A stretch of DNA of 64,000 bases from Allostella vacuolata. Lineage in GTDB: Bacteria; Pseudomonadota; Alphaproteobacteria; ATCC43930; Allostellaceae. Under the pieces are notes generated by a model. The model was not told where the DNA came from. It did no database searches and worked only from the letters and a program-made list of their open reading frames with translations. Position 1 is the stretch's first letter. The number at the start of each line of letters is the position of its first letter. Below, one piece after another: positions 40,341 to 54,168 of this stretch. The stretch spans positions 992,501 through 1,056,500 of the forward strand of contig AP019702.1 in assembly GCA_006739055.1 (NCBI GenBank), written 5' to 3'. Position numbers and translations under genes: made by a program.

Positions 40341-41492
40341 ATGACTGTTCGCGCCTATCGCGAGATCCAACGCCGCAAGTCCCGCCGGGTCATGGTCGGT
40401 GCCGTTCCCGTCGGGGACGATGCGCCCATCACGGTCCAGTCGATGACCAACACGCCGACCAGCGACGCGGCAGCGACCATCGCCCAGGTCCGCGCGCTGG
40501 AGGAGGCGGGGGCCGACATCGTCCGGGTGTCCTGCCCGGACGTGGAATCGACCGCGGCGCTCCGGGAGATCGTCCGGGCGAGCCGGGTCCCGATCGTCGC
40601 CGACATTCATTTCCACTACAAGCGGGCCATCGAGGCGGCCGAGGCGGGTGCCGCCTGCCTGCGCATCAACCCCGGCAACATCGGCAATGCCAGCCGCGTG
40701 CGCGAGGTGGTCAAGGCCGCCCGCGACCATGGCTGCTCGATGCGGATCGGCGTCAATGCCGGCAGCCTGGAGCGCCACCTGCTGGAGAAGTATGGCGAGC
40801 CCTGCCCCGAGGCGATGGTCGAGAGCGCGCTCGACCATGCCCGCATCCTCGAGGATAACGACTTCCGCGACTTCAAGATCTCCTGCAAGGCGTCCGACGT
40901 ATTCCTGGCGGTGGCGGCCTACCAGCAGCTGGCGGATGCCTGCGACTACCCGCTGCATCTCGGCATCACCGAGGCGGGCGGCCTGCGCGGCGGCACCGTC
41001 AAGTCGGCGATCGGCATGGGCTCGCTGCTGTGGGCCGGCATCGGCGACACCATTCGCGTCTCGCTGTCGGCCGACCCGGTGGAAGAGGTCAAGGCCGGCT
41101 TCGAGATCCTGAAGTCGCTCGGCCTGCGCCGCCGCGGCGTCACCGTCATCTCGTGCCCGTCCTGTGCTCGCCAGCAGTTCGACGTCATCAAGACGGTCGA
41201 GATCCTGGAGGAGCGGCTGGCCCACATCACCACGCCCATGACGCTGTCGGTCATCGGCTGCGTCGTGAACGGCCCGGGCGAGGCGCGCGAGACCGACATC
41301 GGCTTCACCGGCGGCGGCAACGACACCCACCAGGTCTATGTGGCGGGCATCCCGCACCACCGGCTGAAGGACGCCTCGATCGTCGACCATCTGGTCGAGA
41401 TGGTGGAGAAGAAGGTGGCGGAGATCGAAGCCTCCGCCTCCGCCTCCGCCGACGGGCATTCCGCCGAGCCGGTCGACGCCGCCGCCACCTGA
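40341..41492 (+). CDS. ispG: IspG (GcpE), HMB-PP synthase
   Basis: The 383-residue enzyme has [20 protein letters not shown] at the start, [28 protein letters not shown], and the iron-sulfur ligands in [12 protein letters not shown] and [17 protein letters not shown]. It reduces methylerythritol cyclodiphosphate to HMBPP in the MEP isoprenoid pathway and needs a 4Fe-4S cluster. The C-terminal tail carries an ASASASAD repeat encoded by a GCCTCC microsatellite. The open frame extends far upstream, but the ATG at 40341 matches the family N-terminus and follows its own promoter. Confidence 0.96.
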   Translation: MTVRAYREIQRRKSRRVMVGAVPVGDDAPITVQSMTNTPTSDAAATIAQVRALEEAGADIVRVSCPDVESTAALREIVRASRVPIVADIHFHYKRAIEAAEAGAACLRINPGNIGNASRVREVVKAARDHGCSMRIGVNAGSLERHLLEKYGEPCPEAMVESALDHARILEDNDFRDFKISCKASDVFLAVAAYQQLADACDYPLHLGITEAGGLRGGTVKSAIGMGSLLWAGIGDTIRVSLSADPVEEVKAGFEILKSLGLRRRGVTVISCPSCARQQFDVIKTVEILEERLAHITTPMTLSVIGCVVNGPGEARETDIGFTGGGNDTHQVYVAGIPHHRLKDASIVDHLVEMVEKKVAEIEASASASADGHSAEPVDAAAT

Positions 41493-41535
41493 GTTCGCCC
41501 GTTTCCAGTCGTCCTTTTCTGCAGTCAGGCCATCG

Positions 41536-42780
41536 ATGAAGTCCTTGCAGCCGGTCCGCGGCACCCACGATCTGTTGCCCGACGCCTTCCGGCGCCACCG
41601 TCACGTCGCCGGCCGCGCCAAGGCCATCGCCGAGGCCTACGGCTATCTCGAGATGGCGACGCCGATCTTCGAGTTCACCGACGTTTTCAAGCGCACTCTG
41701 GGCGATACCTCGGACGTCGTCTCGAAGGAGATGTACAGCTTCGCCGACCGCGGCGGCGAGGAGGTGACCCTGCGGCCCGAGAACACCGCCGGCGTGTGCC
41801 GCGCGGTGATGTCGAACGGGCTGCGCCAGAGCCTGCCGGTCAAGTTCTTCTATGACGGGCCGATGTTCCGCTACGAGCGGCCGCAGAAGGGGCGCCAGCG
41901 CCAGTTCCACCAGATCGGCGTCGAGCTGATCGGGGTGGAGGGGCCGCTCGGCGACGTCGAGGTGATCGCGCTCGGGGCCCACATCCTGAAGGGGCTCGGC
42001 ATCCTCGACAAGACGACGCTGGAGCTGAACACCCTGGGCGACCAGGACAGCCGGGCCGCCTACCGTGCGGTGCTGGTCGACTATTTCACCGCCCGGCACG
42101 CCCAGCTGTCCGAGGACAGCCGCAACCGCCTGGAGCGCAACCCCCTGCGCATCCTCGATTCCAAGGACGAGGGCGACCGCCGCCTGGTGGCCGACGCGCC
42201 GTCCTTCCAGGAGTACCTGACGCCGGCGGCGAAGGATTTCTTCGCCGCGGTCACCGCCGGCCTGGACGCCGTCGGCATCGCCTACAGGATCAATCCCCGC
42301 CTGGTGCGCGGGCTCGACTACTACTGCCATTCGGCCTTCGAGTTCACCACGACCGAGCTGGGCGCCCAGGGCACCGTGCTGGCCGGCGGCCGCTATGACG
42401 GGCTGATCGAGATGATGGGCGGCCCGGCCACCCCGGGGGTCGGCTGGGCGGCGGGCATCGAGCGGCTGGCGATGATGGTGGCCGACGTGGCGCCGCCCGC
42501 GCGCGCGGTGGCGGTGGTCCCGGTCGGCGTGGCGGCCGAGCTGGAGGCGCTGAAGCTGACCCAGTCGCTGCGCCATGCCGGGTTCGCCGCCGATCTCGGC
42601 TATTCGGGCAACCTCGGCCGCCGGCTCAAGCGCGCCGACCGGATCGGGGCCCGGGTCGCGGTCATCCTCGGCGACGACGAGCTGGCGCGCGGCGCGGCGA
42701 TGGTCCGCGACCTCGACACGGGCGACCAGGCCGAGGTTTCCCTGTCGGCGCTGCAGGATCACCTCGCCCGGTTCCGCTAA
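41536..42780 (+). CDS. hisS: Histidyl-tRNA synthetase
   Basis: The 414-residue class II synthetase starts PVRGTHDLLPDAFRRH. It has motif 2 with FFYDGPMFRYERPQKGRQRQ and FHQIGVE, the His-specific GLDYYCHSAFEFTT and LAGGRYDGL, and motif 3 GVGWAAGIERL. A C-terminal anticodon-binding domain follows from about residue 320. It charges tRNA-His in the cytosol. It follows ispG by 43 bp, and hemA follows after nine bases in the same frame. Confidence 0.96.
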   Translation: MKSLQPVRGTHDLLPDAFRRHRHVAGRAKAIAEAYGYLEMATPIFEFTDVFKRTLGDTSDVVSKEMYSFADRGGEEVTLRPENTAGVCRAVMSNGLRQSLPVKFFYDGPMFRYERPQKGRQRQFHQIGVELIGVEGPLGDVEVIALGAHILKGLGILDKTTLELNTLGDQDSRAAYRAVLVDYFTARHAQLSEDSRNRLERNPLRILDSKDEGDRRLVADAPSFQEYLTPAAKDFFAAVTAGLDAVGIAYRINPRLVRGLDYYCHSAFEFTTTELGAQGTVLAGGRYDGLIEMMGGPATPGVGWAAGIERLAMMVADVAPPARAVAVVPVGVAAELEALKLTQSLRHAGFAADLGYSGNLGRRLKRADRIGARVAVILGDDELARGAAMVRDLDTGDQAEVSLSALQDHLARFR

Positions 42781-42789
42781 GGGCCGGCA

Positions 42790-44048
42790 TTGGCCGGGGA
42801 CGTCCTGTCGCGGCTCGGGCTGGTCGGCCTCAGCCACCGCACCGCCCCGGCATCGCTGCGCGACCGCATCGCCGCCGAGGAGGCGATGGCGGTGGTCTGG
42901 GCCGACCGCTTCGCGGGCCTGGCGGCCGAGACGCTGGTGCTGGTGACCTGCGACCGGGTCGAGACCTTCCTGGTCGCGGACGACCCGGCCGAGGCGGTGG
43001 AGCGGGCGGCGGCGGATTTCGCGGCGGCGGCCGGCCTCGAGCGGCTGGGCGAGCACGGCTATCGCCGGCTGGCGACCGATGCCGCCCGGCACCTGTTCCG
43101 GATCGGCGCCTCGCTCGACAGCATGGTGGTGGGCGAGCCCCAGGTGCTGGGCCAGCTCAAGGAGGCTGACCGGCGGGCGCGGCAGGCGGGCCGGGTCGGG
43201 CCGGTGCTGGACCTGGCGCTGTCCGGCGCCTATGCCGCGGCCAAGCGGGTGCGCACGGAGACCGCGATCGGCGAGCGGCCGGTGTCGATCGCCGCCGCCG
43301 CCGGCCATGTCGCCCGCGACATCCACGGCGACCTGTCGAGCCTGTCGGTGCTGGTGGTCGGCACCGCCGAGATGGGCGAGCTGCTGGTCGAGGCCCTGAC
43401 CGCGAGCGGCCTCGGCCGGCGCGCGGTGGCCGAGACCGGGGGGCTGCGCCCGGCCGCGCTGGCGCGGCGGCTGGAAGCCCGGCTGGTGCCGTTCGACCAG
43501 CCGGCGGCGGCGATCGCGGCCGCGGACATCGTCGTCTGCGCGACCGCCGGCGCCGCCGGCCCGAGCATTTCCGCGGCCATGGTGCGGGACGCCTTGCGCC
43601 TCCGGCGGCGGCGGCCGCTGTTCCTGGTGGACGCGGCCATGCCGGCCGGCATAGACCCGGCGGTGCAGGCGCTCGACGGGGCCTTCCTCTATACGCTGGC
43701 CGACCTCGAGCGCCTGGCGCTCGATGGGCGGGCGATGCGGGCGGGGGCGGCGGCCGAGGCCGAGGCGATCGTCGACGAGGAGCTGGGCCGCCTGGTCGAG
43801 CGGATCGGGATGCGCGACGTCGGCCCGGCCATCCGGGCGCTGGCGACCCGGTTCGAGCACGAGCGCCGGCAGGCGCTGGCCGATGGCGGCGGCGACGCGG
43901 ACCGGGCGACGCAGCTCCTGGCCGCGCGGCTGATGCACGGGCCGGTCGCCGAGCTGCGGCGGCTGGCGAGCGAGGATCCCGCCCTGCGCGCGACGGCCGA
44001 AGGGCTGATCCGGCGCATGTTCGAGGCAACGAAGGAAGAAGGTGGATC

Positions 44049-44052
<4 letters not shown>
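42790..44052 (+). CDS. hemA: Glutamyl-tRNA reductase (C5 pathway)
   Basis: The 420-residue protein shows the GluTR pattern: [16 protein letters not shown], the catalytic Cys in [11 protein letters not shown] (usually TCNR), [19 protein letters not shown], the NADPH strand [17 protein letters not shown] (GAG replaced by GTA), and a helical C-terminal dimerisation region. It reduces Glu-tRNA to glutamate semialdehyde for heme. Most alphaproteobacteria instead use 5-aminolevulinate synthase, so this gene is noteworthy. The start is TTG with AAGGG seven bases upstream; no ATG is available. Its stop overlaps the prfA GTG. Confidence 0.88.
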
Positions 44053-45130
<1,078 letters not shown>

Positions 45131-45134
<4 letters not shown>

Positions 45135-45976
45135 CGGGCAGCGAGGACCGCGTCCGGGCCGCCGCCCACGCGCTATCCGCGGCCGGGATCGCGGACGCCC
45201 GGCGCGAGGCGCGGCTGATCCTGGGCCACGTGGCCGGGCGGCCGGGGGGCGTGGTCTTCCCGCGCGACGTCGAACTGGACGAAGCCGGACGGATGCGCTT
45301 CGACGCCGCGGTCGCCCGGCGCGCGGCGCGCGAGCCGCTGTCGCGGATCCTGGGCACGCGCGAGTTCTGGAGCCTGCCGTTCCGGCTCGGGGCCGCCACC
45401 CTCGATCCCCGGCCGGATACCGAGACCCTGGTCGAGGCGGTCCTGGCGCGGCTGGCGGACCGTGGCCGGCCGTGGCGCATCCTCGACCTCGGCACCGGCA
45501 GCGGCTGCATCGCGCTCGCCCTGCTGAGCGAACTGCCGCGGGCGACGGCCGTCGCCGTCGACCGCAGCGAGGCGGCGGTGCGGCTGGCCCGGGACAATGC
45601 CGGGGCGCTCGGCCTGGGCGGGCGCTTCCGGCCGGTGGTCGGCGACTGGGGCGCCGCGCTGGCGGGCGGCTTCGACATCGTCGTCTCCAATCCGCCCTAC
45701 ATCCCGAGCGGGGCGATCGCCGGGCTGGAACCGGAGGTCGCCTGCCACGACCCGCCGGCCGCCCTGGACGGGGGCGCCGACGGGCTGGACGCCTATCGCC
45801 GGATCGTGCCGCAGCTCCGCCGGCTGCTGCGGCCGGACGGGTTGGCCGGGCTGGAGATCGGCGCCGACCAGGCGGCGCCGGTCGCCGCACTCCTGGCGGC
45901 GGCGGGATGGGCACCGGTGGTGGTCCGCGACCTGGCGGGGCACGATCGCTGCCTGCTGATCCAGGGAAACCGCTGA
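45131..45976 (+). CDS. prmC: PrmC, release-factor glutamine methyltransferase
   Basis: The 281-residue SAM enzyme has motif [21 protein letters not shown] and the catalytic NPPY in [20 protein letters not shown]. The N-terminal helical domain ends near [13 protein letters not shown]. It methylates the Gln of the GGQ motif in RF1 and RF2, which explains its coupling to prfA. The GTG at 45131 overlaps the prfA stop and gives the expected length; no ATG is better. Confidence 0.95.
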
Positions 45977-45984
45977 AAAAATCG

Positions 45985-46012
45985 TTGGCGCCCGGGTCCC
46001 GGAGCGTCTAGA
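45985..46012 (+). promoter_or_regulatory. Candidate promoter of the DUF4167 gene
   Basis: TTGGCG (45985-45990) and TCTAGA (46007-46012) are 16 bp apart. The leader that follows contains a GGCGACCC/GGGTCGCC hairpin (46043-46061) and a small T-loop hairpin near 46100, about 160 bases of structured 5' UTR in all. Confidence 0.4.
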
Positions 46013-46178
46013 GTCCGGGTCTGTAGCCGGTTGGTCCGGCTTGGCGACCCTTGGGGTCGCCCCTGTGTCACCGCCAATGGGGTCCGGTCCTATTTGCCGT
46101 TTTTCGGCATGCGGACGATCTGTGCCCGGAGTGACCCGCCCGCGTTGGCCCCTGTATGACGACAAGAACCAAGGTGCC

Positions 46179-46646
46179 ATGAGACCTGGTCCACATAAGC
46201 GTTCGCGCGGCCGCAGCCACAGCCCCAACCACTCCGGCCCGTCCAACTCGGGCGGCGGCGGCGGCGGTGGCCAGAACGGCCGCAAGCATCTGCCGCTCCG
46301 GCTGCAGACTTTCGACAGCAACGGTCCCAGCATCAAGATCCGGGGCAACGCCTATCAGGTGTTCGAGAAGTACATCACGCTCGCGCGCGAGGCGACCCTG
46401 TCCGGCGATCGCATTGCCGCCGAGAGCTTCTACCAGCACGCTGAACATTACTTCCGGATCATCAACGCCGATGGCGGCCCGCAGCCGCAGAGCATGCAGC
46501 GCGGCGGCGGCGAGGGCGAATTCGAAGGCGGCTCGCAGGATGGCGGCGACGGGCGCGGCGGCCAGGGTGAAGGCGGCGGCGAGCAACCGGAAGTCACCAT
46601 GAGCGGCCACGATCAGCCGCAGCCGGAGCAGGCGTCGGCCGACTGA
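46179..46646 (+). CDS. DUF4167 protein
   Basis: The 155-residue protein opens with a basic, Ser/Gly-rich region (RPGPHKRSRGRSHSPNHSGP). It contains the family core FDSNGPSIKIRGNAYQVFEK, then YITLAREATLSGDRIAAESF and YQHAEHYFRI. A Gly/Gln-rich acidic tail follows. Basic, disordered ends around a small helical core suggest RNA or ribosome association, but no function is established. The family is largely alphaproteobacterial and sits between prmC and clpB as here. The ATG at 46179 is chosen from the family N-terminus. Confidence 0.92.
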   Translation: MRPGPHKRSRGRSHSPNHSGPSNSGGGGGGGQNGRKHLPLRLQTFDSNGPSIKIRGNAYQVFEKYITLAREATLSGDRIAAESFYQHAEHYFRIINADGGPQPQSMQRGGGEGEFEGGSQDGGDGRGGQGEGGGEQPEVTMSGHDQPQPEQASAD

Positions 46647-46670
46647 ACCGGGGCCGACTGAACCGGGGCC
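46641..46670. repeat. 15 bp perfect tandem duplication spanning the DUF4167 stop codon
   Basis: GACTGAACCGGGGCC is repeated at 46641-46655 and 46656-46670. The first copy contains the stop codon and the second repeats it in the same frame, giving a doubled stop. Confidence 0.9.
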
Positions 46671-46807
46671 GGCGCGAGCCGGCTTCACCCGACGACCTGG
46701 ACGCCCGGCCGCACCTGCGGCTCGAGCCTGCCGCGGCCGGTTGCGATTGCGTGCCGGGCCGGCGAATTGACCTTCATCAAAGCGCGGGACCTCTGCCCCG
46801 TGCTCCC

Positions 46808-46837
46808 CTTGAGTGGCAAATCCGCAACGCCCATATG
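46808..46837 (+). promoter_or_regulatory. Sigma-32 (RpoH)-type heat-shock promoter of clpB
   Basis: CTTGAG (46808-46813) and CCCATATG (46830-46837) with a 16 bp spacer match the RpoH consensus (CTTGAA, then CCCATNT) closely. They lie 75 bp upstream of clpB, a classical RpoH target. Confidence 0.72.
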
Positions 46838-46911
46838 GGCTCTCGTGGGTTCGCCGGAGCCGCCGCGGAGCGGGGTGCCGGCCGGATGCCGATCAAGGAG
46901 GATTCGAGACG

Positions 46912-49509
<2,598 letters not shown>

Positions 49510-49540
49510 CCGGGTTCGCCCCAGGCGCATGATGAGGAGA

Positions 49541-49569
49541 GCCCGCCGGCGAGTTGCCGGCGGGCTTTT
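49541..49569. terminator. Strong intrinsic terminator after clpB
   Basis: GCCCGCCGGC (49541-49550) and GCCGGCGGGC (49556-49565) form a perfect ten-pair stem with a five-base loop, followed by TTTT. It ends the clpB transcript and may also serve the convergent flavoprotein gene. Confidence 0.9.
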
Positions 49570-49584
49570 CGATGCCTGGAACGG

Positions 49585-51219
49585 TCAGCCGATCGCCGCC
49601 TCGGTCATCTCCGGGCGGCCGTCCGCGCCGCGGCGGAAGGCGATGTGCCGCAGCCAGCGGTCGTCGTCGCGGGCCGGGTGGTCGCGGCGCTGGTGGGCGC
49701 CGCGGCTCTCGGTCCGGGCCAGGGCGGCGCTCGCGATCAGGCGGGCCGCCAGCGCCATGTGGCGGGCCTCCAGCGCGGTGACCGCGTCGTCCAGCGTCGG
49801 CGCCGCCAGACCTTCGGCAATCATCCCATCGACCCGGTCGATCGCGTCCAGGGCCCGGCGCAGGCCCTCGGCCGTGCGGTAGAGGCCGACGTCGCGGCTC
49901 ATCGCCGCCCGCAGCCGGTCCTTGACCGCCAGGGCGTCGCCGGGGCCGGGGCGCGGCGCCAGCAGCCGCAGGGCGGCCGCCTCGGCCTCCGCCGGATCGT
50001 GCCGCACCGGCACCGCGGCCGCGGCGGCCTCGCCCGCGATCACCCCGAAGACGATGGTCTCGCCGCCGCCATTGCCGGCGAGGCGGCTCGCGCCATGCAC
50101 GCCGCCGGTCGCCTCGCCCGCGGCAAAGAGGCCGGGCACGCCCGACTGGCCGTCGGGGGCGATGCGGATGCCGCCCATCTGGCTGTGGGCGGCGGGCCGT
50201 ACCCGCGGCATCTCCCGCGCCGGGTCGAGCCCCGCCTGGCGCAGGCGCCGGCAGTGGCTGACATAGGATTCTAGCTTCTCCGGCGGTACCAGGGTCGTGT
50301 CCATGAGCACGGTGCCGTCGGGAAAGCCGCGGCCGGCGTCAATCTCGTCCTGGATCGCCAGCGACATGCGCGCCTTCTCGATCCGCTTCTCGCCATGCTC
50401 GGGGTTGTGGCGGAACATGAAGCGCTCGCCCTGGGCGTTCAGCAGCGTCGCCCCGTCGCCCAGCATCGCCGTCGGCATCTCCATGCCGCGGCAGGCGGCC
50501 GGATGGACCGTCACCGTCGGCTCGAACTGGACGAACTCCATGTCGATCAGGCTGGCCCCGGCATCGTAGGCCAGCGCATAGGATCCGGCCGCGACGTCGG
50601 CCGGGTAGGTGCTGTCGTCGTAGAGGCGGCCGATGCCGCCCGCCGCCAGCACCACCGCGCCCGCCCGGACCAGCATCAGGCGCTGTCCGGCCTTGCGGTA
50701 GAGGAGCGCGCCCGATACCCCGGCCCCGTCGTGCAGCAGGGCGACCGCCTGCCAGCCGGACAGGGTCCCGACGCCGACCGCGGCGGCGCGGCGGACGAGG
50801 TGGTCGAGGATCACCCGGCCGGTGCCCTCCGGCACAAAGACCGAGCGCGGGTGGCGGTTGCCGGACAGGTGGCGCTGCCGGTAGCGGCCGTCGTCGGCGG
50901 CAAACGGGATGCCGAGCCGGGCCAGGTCGTGGAACACCGCGACCGAGCGCGACGCCAGCGCCTCCACCAGGCCGCGGTCGTTCAGGCCGTAGCCGCCGGC
51001 CACCATGTCCTCGGCATAGGCGGCCGGGCCGTCGGCCGGGTCGACATGGCCGAGCGGCACGTTGGCGCCGATGACGTGGGGCGAGGCGCCGCGGGCGAGG
51101 TGGGCCAGGATCGTGCGGCGCCCGGCCGTGGCGGCGGCGATCGCCGCCTGCTGCCCCGCCAGCCCGCCGCCGATCACCAGCACGTCGGCCGACGCCCGCT
51201 CCGCATGCGGCAGGTTCAT
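49585..51219 (-). CDS. FAD-binding fumarate reductase/succinate dehydrogenase-like flavoprotein
   Basis: The 544-residue protein has the FAD motif VLVIGGGLAGQQAAIAAATA. The substrate-side residues of the fumarate-reductase flavoprotein family include GTGRVILDHLVRRA, AGGIGRLYDDSTYP, RVRPAAHSQMGGIRI with the His of the HxxGG-like loop, and LFAAGEATGGVHGASRLAGN. A C-terminal helical domain holds RTESRGAHQRRDHPARDD, as in FrdA, AprA and L-aspartate oxidase. It probably oxidises or reduces an imported organic acid. It is the last gene of the Fe-ADH-TauD-TAXI operon and overlaps the TRAP permease (ATGA). Confidence 0.86.
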   Translation of the reverse strand: MNLPHAERASADVLVIGGGLAGQQAAIAAATAGRRTILAHLARGASPHVIGANVPLGHVDPADGPAAYAEDMVAGGYGLNDRGLVEALASRSVAVFHDLARLGIPFAADDGRYRQRHLSGNRHPRSVFVPEGTGRVILDHLVRRAAAVGVGTLSGWQAVALLHDGAGVSGALLYRKAGQRLMLVRAGAVVLAAGGIGRLYDDSTYPADVAAGSYALAYDAGASLIDMEFVQFEPTVTVHPAACRGMEMPTAMLGDGATLLNAQGERFMFRHNPEHGEKRIEKARMSLAIQDEIDAGRGFPDGTVLMDTTLVPPEKLESYVSHCRRLRQAGLDPAREMPRVRPAAHSQMGGIRIAPDGQSGVPGLFAAGEATGGVHGASRLAGNGGGETIVFGVIAGEAAAAAVPVRHDPAEAEAAALRLLAPRPGPGDALAVKDRLRAAMSRDVGLYRTAEGLRRALDAIDRVDGMIAEGLAAPTLDDAVTALEARHMALAARLIASAALARTESRGAHQRRDHPARDDDRWLRHIAFRRGADGRPEMTEAAIG

Positions 51220-53111
51220 TCGGCGGTGCCGGCGGCCTTCGCCGGGGCGGCGGGCACGGTCACGAGGAAGCGGCTGGCCACCGCGGCCGCGAGCAGGCCG
51301 AGGCCGACCAGGTCGGTGATCCAGCCCGGCTTGATCAGGCACAGGGCACCGGCACCGAGCAGCAGCCGCTCGTACCAGGTGGCCTTGCGGCCGAAGAGAT
51401 AGCTCTGCAGGGCGCCCGACAGGGCGAGGATGCCGACGATGCCGGTCGCGCAGGCGAGGATGATGCGCGACGGCTCCCCCTGCATCAGCAGGGCCGGCTC
51501 GTAGACCCACATGAACGGCAGGATGAAGCCCGCCAGCGCCAGGCGGAAGGCGATCAGGCCGGTCTTGGTCGGGTCGGCCCCGGCGATGCCCGCACCGGCA
51601 TAGGCGGCGATCGCGACCGGCGGCGTGACGTTGGCCAGCACGCCGAAATAGAAAATGAACATGTGGGCCGCCAGCGGGTTCACTCCGGTCTCGATCATCG
51701 CCGGGGCGACGAGGATCGCCAGGATGACATAGACCGCCGAGGTCGGCAGCCCCATGCCGAGGATCACCGACACGACCATGGTGATCAGCAGCAGCAGGAT
51801 GAGGCTGCCGCCGGCCAGGTCGATCATGATCCCGGACAGGCGCAGGGCCAGCCCCGTCAGCATCAGCACGCCGATGACGATGCCGGCGCAGGCGCACACG
51901 CAGGCGGTCTCCAGGATCGCCATGCCGCCCTGGCGCAGCGCCTCCCAGATGCGGGTGGGGCCCATCCGCGTCGAGGCCCCGAGGAAGCTCACGAAGACGA
52001 CGGTGACGACGCCGAAGAAGGCCGACTTGGTCGGCGTGTACTCGATGCCGACCAGCAGGTAGATGAGCACCGCCAGGGGCGCCAGGAGGTACCAGCCGCC
52101 GCGGAAGATCGCCCAGGCATCGGGCAGGTCGGCGCGGGGGATCCCGCGGATGCCCCGCTTGGCGACCTCGAAGTCCACCATGGCGAACACCGCCAGGAAG
52201 TAGAGGGCGGCCGGGATCGCCGCCGCCACCATCACCTGGGTGTAGGAGATGCCCAGGATCTCCACCATGATGAAGGCGGCCGCCCCCATCACCGGCGGCA
52301 TGATCTGGCCGCCGGAGGATGCGGTCGCCTCCACCGCGCCGGCGAAGGCGGGGCTCATGCCGGCCCGCTTCATGATCGGGATGGTGAAGGTCCCGGTCGC
52401 CACCGTGTTGGCGACGGCGCTGCCGGAGACGGTGCCCATCATCGCGCTGGCGGCGATCGCGACCTTGGCCGGTCCGCCGCGCATCCAGCCGAGCCCCGCA
52501 TGGCTCCAGTCGATGAAGAACTTGCCGGCGCCGGACACGTCGAGGAAGGCGGCGAAGATGACGAAGATCGCGACATAGGTCGCCGACACCTGGAGCGGCG
52601 TGCCGGCGATGCCCGAGGTGGTCAGGTAGAGGGTCGCCGACACCCGCTCCAGGCTGAAGCCGCGATGGGCGAAGATCCCCGGCAGGTCGGGGCCGAGGAA
52701 GGCGTAGAGCAGCGCCAGGATGGCCAGGATGGGGAGGGCCCAGCCCAGCGCCCGGCGGGTCGCCTCGATGATGATCAGGGTGGCGGCGACGCCGAGCCAG
52801 ACCTCGAGGCCGGTCGGGTCGCCGGCCCCGCGCATGGCGATGTCGAGGAAGTGGATGGCCGGGTAGACGCCGACCACCACCGCGGCGATGGCGAGCGGCC
52901 CGTCCACCGCCCAGCGCGCGGACGCCAGGCGGGAGCCGGTGCCGAAGGCGGGATTGGTCAGGAAGACCAGCACCAGGGCGAAGGCGAGGTGGATGTAGTT
53001 CTGCTGCAGCGTCGCCAGGGTTCCGCCGAAGCTCGACCACAGGTGAAACAGGCTGAACGCCACGGCGACCGCGGCCGCGAGTGCCGCCGCCAGATTCCGT
53101 CTCTCGGTCAT
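51216..53111 (-). CDS. TRAP transporter fused 4TM/12TM permease (TAXI-linked)
   Basis: The 631-residue protein has about sixteen or more membrane segments, combining DctQ-like and DctM-like parts in one chain. Landmarks are SGSAVANTVATGTFTIPIMK, EATASSGGQIMPPVMGAAAF, GMGLPTSAVYVILAIL and FYFGVLANVTPPVA. Fused permeases of this kind pair with TAXI-type binding proteins, encoded directly upstream. Together they import a small acid using an ion gradient. The gap to the binding-protein gene is 33 bp, and the stop overlaps the flavoprotein start. Confidence 0.93.
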   Translation of the reverse strand: MTERRNLAAALAAAVAVAFSLFHLWSSFGGTLATLQQNYIHLAFALVLVFLTNPAFGTGSRLASARWAVDGPLAIAAVVVGVYPAIHFLDIAMRGAGDPTGLEVWLGVAATLIIIEATRRALGWALPILAILALLYAFLGPDLPGIFAHRGFSLERVSATLYLTTSGIAGTPLQVSATYVAIFVIFAAFLDVSGAGKFFIDWSHAGLGWMRGGPAKVAIAASAMMGTVSGSAVANTVATGTFTIPIMKRAGMSPAFAGAVEATASSGGQIMPPVMGAAAFIMVEILGISYTQVMVAAAIPAALYFLAVFAMVDFEVAKRGIRGIPRADLPDAWAIFRGGWYLLAPLAVLIYLLVGIEYTPTKSAFFGVVTVVFVSFLGASTRMGPTRIWEALRQGGMAILETACVCACAGIVIGVLMLTGLALRLSGIMIDLAGGSLILLLLITMVVSVILGMGLPTSAVYVILAILVAPAMIETGVNPLAAHMFIFYFGVLANVTPPVAIAAYAGAGIAGADPTKTGLIAFRLALAGFILPFMWVYEPALLMQGEPSRIILACATGIVGILALSGALQSYLFGRKATWYERLLLGAGALCLIKPGWITDLVGLGLLAAAVASRFLVTVPAAPAKAAGTAE

Positions 53112-53144
53112 GAGGTCGCCTTTCGCCCGGGTGCCGCGCGCGGC

Positions 53145-54128
53145 CTACTTCAGGATGCCGGCTTCCTTCAGGTACTTCTCGGCACCGGGATGGAACGGCA
53201 TGACCCCGCTGATGCCGCGGGTGGCGTTCGCCTTCGACCATTCCTTGGCGAGCGCATTGGCGGCGACCAGCTTGCCGTGCCCTTCCACCAGGGACTTCAC
53301 GACCGCATAGGCGGCCTCGTCGGCCACCTTCTCATGGGCGACCAGGATGGTGGCGCTGCCGAAGGAGTTCGGCATGTCGTTGGGATGTCCCTTGTAGACG
53401 CCGCCCGGGATCACCGCCGGGAACCAGTAGGGATGCTTCTCGATCAGCCGGTCGAGCACCTCCTTCTCGGGGTTGAGGAACACCACCTCCTCGCCGCGCC
53501 GGCTGGTGATGTCGGTCACCGCCGCCGTCGGGGCGGAACTGATGATCAGCACGCCGTCGACGCGCCCGTCGAGCAGGGCCCCCGGCCCGTCGCCGTGGCC
53601 GATATATTCGGGCTTCCAGTCGGTGTTCATCTTGAGCCCGTAGGCGTCCATGACGATCTGCCCGGTCGGGCCGCCGATCGAGCCCGCCGCCCCCAGCGAC
53701 AGGCGCTTGCCCTTGAAGTCCTTGAGGCTGCGGATGCCGCTCGATTTCAGGGTGTAGACCTGCCAGATGATCGCGTGCCCGCCCAGCAACCCCTTGAAGT
53801 TGGTGATCGGCGCGCCCTTGAAGGCGCCCTCGCCCTTCATCGCCAGGTAGGCCATGTCGTTGGTCGACAGGGCGAGCTCGACCTGCCCGTTCTTCAGCAG
53901 CTTGAGGTTGTCGCCGGTGCCGCCCGTCACTTCGGCGGTGACCTTCAGCTGCGGATAGGCGTCGGTGATGATCTTGGCCATGGCCCCGCCGAGCGGGAAC
54001 CAGCTGCCGCCGACGCTCGACGTCGCCATCGACATGAACTGCTGCTTGGGTGCCGCCATCTGCGCCGAGGCGGCCGTGGACGCCAGCATCACCGCTGCGG
54101 CTGCAGCGATCCAGGAGGTCTTCTGCAT
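53145..54128 (-). CDS. TAXI-family TRAP solute-binding protein
   Basis: The 327-residue protein has a signal peptide (to about ASAQ). The TAXI fold is marked by MATSSVGGSWFPLGGAMAKI, ELALSTNDMAYLAM, GKRLSLGAAGSIGGPTGQ and HPYWFPAVIPGGVYKG. TAXI proteins bind glutamate-like or other carboxylates for fused TRAP permeases; the ligand here is unknown. The ATG at 54128 is preferred because it begins the signal peptide. Confidence 0.92.
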   Translation of the reverse strand: MQKTSWIAAAAAVMLASTAASAQMAAPKQQFMSMATSSVGGSWFPLGGAMAKIITDAYPQLKVTAEVTGGTGDNLKLLKNGQVELALSTNDMAYLAMKGEGAFKGAPITNFKGLLGGHAIIWQVYTLKSSGIRSLKDFKGKRLSLGAAGSIGGPTGQIVMDAYGLKMNTDWKPEYIGHGDGPGALLDGRVDGVLIISSAPTAAVTDITSRRGEEVVFLNPEKEVLDRLIEKHPYWFPAVIPGGVYKGHPNDMPNSFGSATILVAHEKVADEAAYAVVKSLVEGHGKLVAANALAKEWSKANATRGISGVMPFHPGAEKYLKEAGILK

Positions 54129-54168
54129 CGTCTTTCCCCGTCTTTTTGCGTTTCCCGGAAGCCGTCCC

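Noticed and set aside
46041-46178. An N-terminal extension of the DUF4167 protein
   Set aside because: The extra 46 residues are not family-like; the conserved RPGPHKR start fits the ATG at 46179, and the upstream bases form leader hairpins instead.
49585-53241. A single 1218-residue minus-strand protein
   Set aside because: The frame is the flavoprotein gene plus an out-of-frame reading of the TRAP permease. The ATGA junction at 51216-51219 and the family N-terminus put the true start at 51219.
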